Source: DASRDS01 sp035652495
GTDB lineage: Bacteria > Gemmatimonadota > Gemmatimonadetes > Gemmatimonadales > Gemmatimonadaceae
DNA: 12,913 nt
Assembly: GCA_035652495.1 (NCBI GenBank)
Contig: DASRDS010000422.1
Location: forward strand, 1-12,913
Direction: 5' to 3'
A program made the translations under genes and the position numbers. The notes beneath the pieces were generated by a model. It did no database searches. It was not told the origin of the DNA and worked only from the letters and a program-made list of their open reading frames with translations. Of the stretch, positions 12,738 to 12,913 are shown one piece after another; the first letter of the stretch is position 1, and each line of letters begins with the position of its first letter.

Positions 12738-12913
12738 ATGCGCGCTGTGTTCGCTCCTGTTTTGATAGCCTTGATCGCTGCATACGGTTGTGGCAGCGCC
12801 GGTGGCGAACCCTACCGCTCGGTCGCGGGCGGTGATGCCGCGCGCGGCAAAGCGAAGCTCGCGCACTATGGCTGCGGATCGTGTCATGTGATCCCCGGCG
12901 TCGACGGCGCGCA
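12738..12913 (+). CDS. Cytochrome c lipoprotein, N-terminal fragment (cut by window edge)
   Basis: The first 58 codons are inside the window. Start at the ATG at 12738 is supported by an AGGTG ribosome site. A hydrophobic leader (4-16) ends at Ala-Tyr-Gly-Cys18, a plausible lipobox, so the protein is probably anchored by lipid in the periplasm. Then comes a Gly-rich spacer and RGKAKLAHYGCGSCH, with heme c site Cys46-Gly-Ser-Cys49-His50, followed by VIPGVDGA. This style of site (YGCGSCH-IPGV) is common in small c-type cytochromes next to bc and oxidase genes. It likely accepts electrons from the bc complex encoded divergently, or belongs to a terminal oxidase operon further right. The distal Met ligand is outside the window. 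Confidence 0.85.
   Translation, partial: MRAVFAPVLIALIAAYGCGSAGGEPYRSVAGGDAARGKAKLAHYGCGSCHVIPGVDGA

Overview
The window is GC-rich bacterial chromosome with dense coding on both strands. The gene content suggests a Gram-negative, menaquinone-using soil or freshwater bacterium, and the style best matches Gemmatimonadota or a neighbouring phylum. That content is a transmembrane Ser/Thr kinase with a TPR tail, CheB/CheR/PAS proteins, and a Rieske/cytochrome b-c complex with a PDWY Qo motif. The phylum is inferred from gene content; no 16S or marker gene is present. No tRNA, rRNA, insertion sequence, CRISPR array or prophage gene was seen. Most genes lack a clear Shine-Dalgarno sequence, and several start with GTG.

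Left part (1-4858). A truncated secreted-protein gene leaves on the minus strand from a 134-bp divergent intergenic region. That region holds a plausible promoter and two GTGTATAC palindrome sites two helical turns apart. On the plus strand follow a small exported protein with a YbjN-like look, an unrecognised exported two-part protein, a membrane-anchored Ser/Thr kinase with TPR-like repeats, and a small FHA-domain protein. Kinase and FHA protein form an obvious phospho-signalling pair. The two exported proteins may belong to the same transcription unit.

Middle (4971-6426). A 94-aa minus-strand protein resembles the N-terminal head domain of ScoMcrA-type modification-dependent endonucleases, but stands alone with no nuclease. 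It faces away from an AI-2E/PerM-family membrane permease, across a short region rich in inverted repeats.

Right-centre (6353-10821, all minus). Transcription order is: two tandem paralogous small helical proteins of unknown function, a short CheB-like methylesterase with an altered serine loop, a second CheB with a C-terminal zinc-ribbon-like tail, and a CheR methyltransferase fused to PAS, a long coiled coil and a second PAS. CheB and CheR overlap by 14 nt. There is no receptor, CheA, CheW, receiver or histidine kinase in the window. This looks like a split form of the CheB-CheR-PAS signalling proteins rather than a flagellar chemotaxis operon. The tandem small proteins are the best candidates for something undescribed.

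Right end (10898-12913). A Rieske protein with a Tat-type N-terminus and a cytochrome b carrying a fused C-terminal cytochrome c domain form a compact quinol:cytochrome c oxidoreductase. A truncated lipoprotein-type cytochrome c gene diverges from it on the plus strand and may begin another respiratory operon beyond the window.
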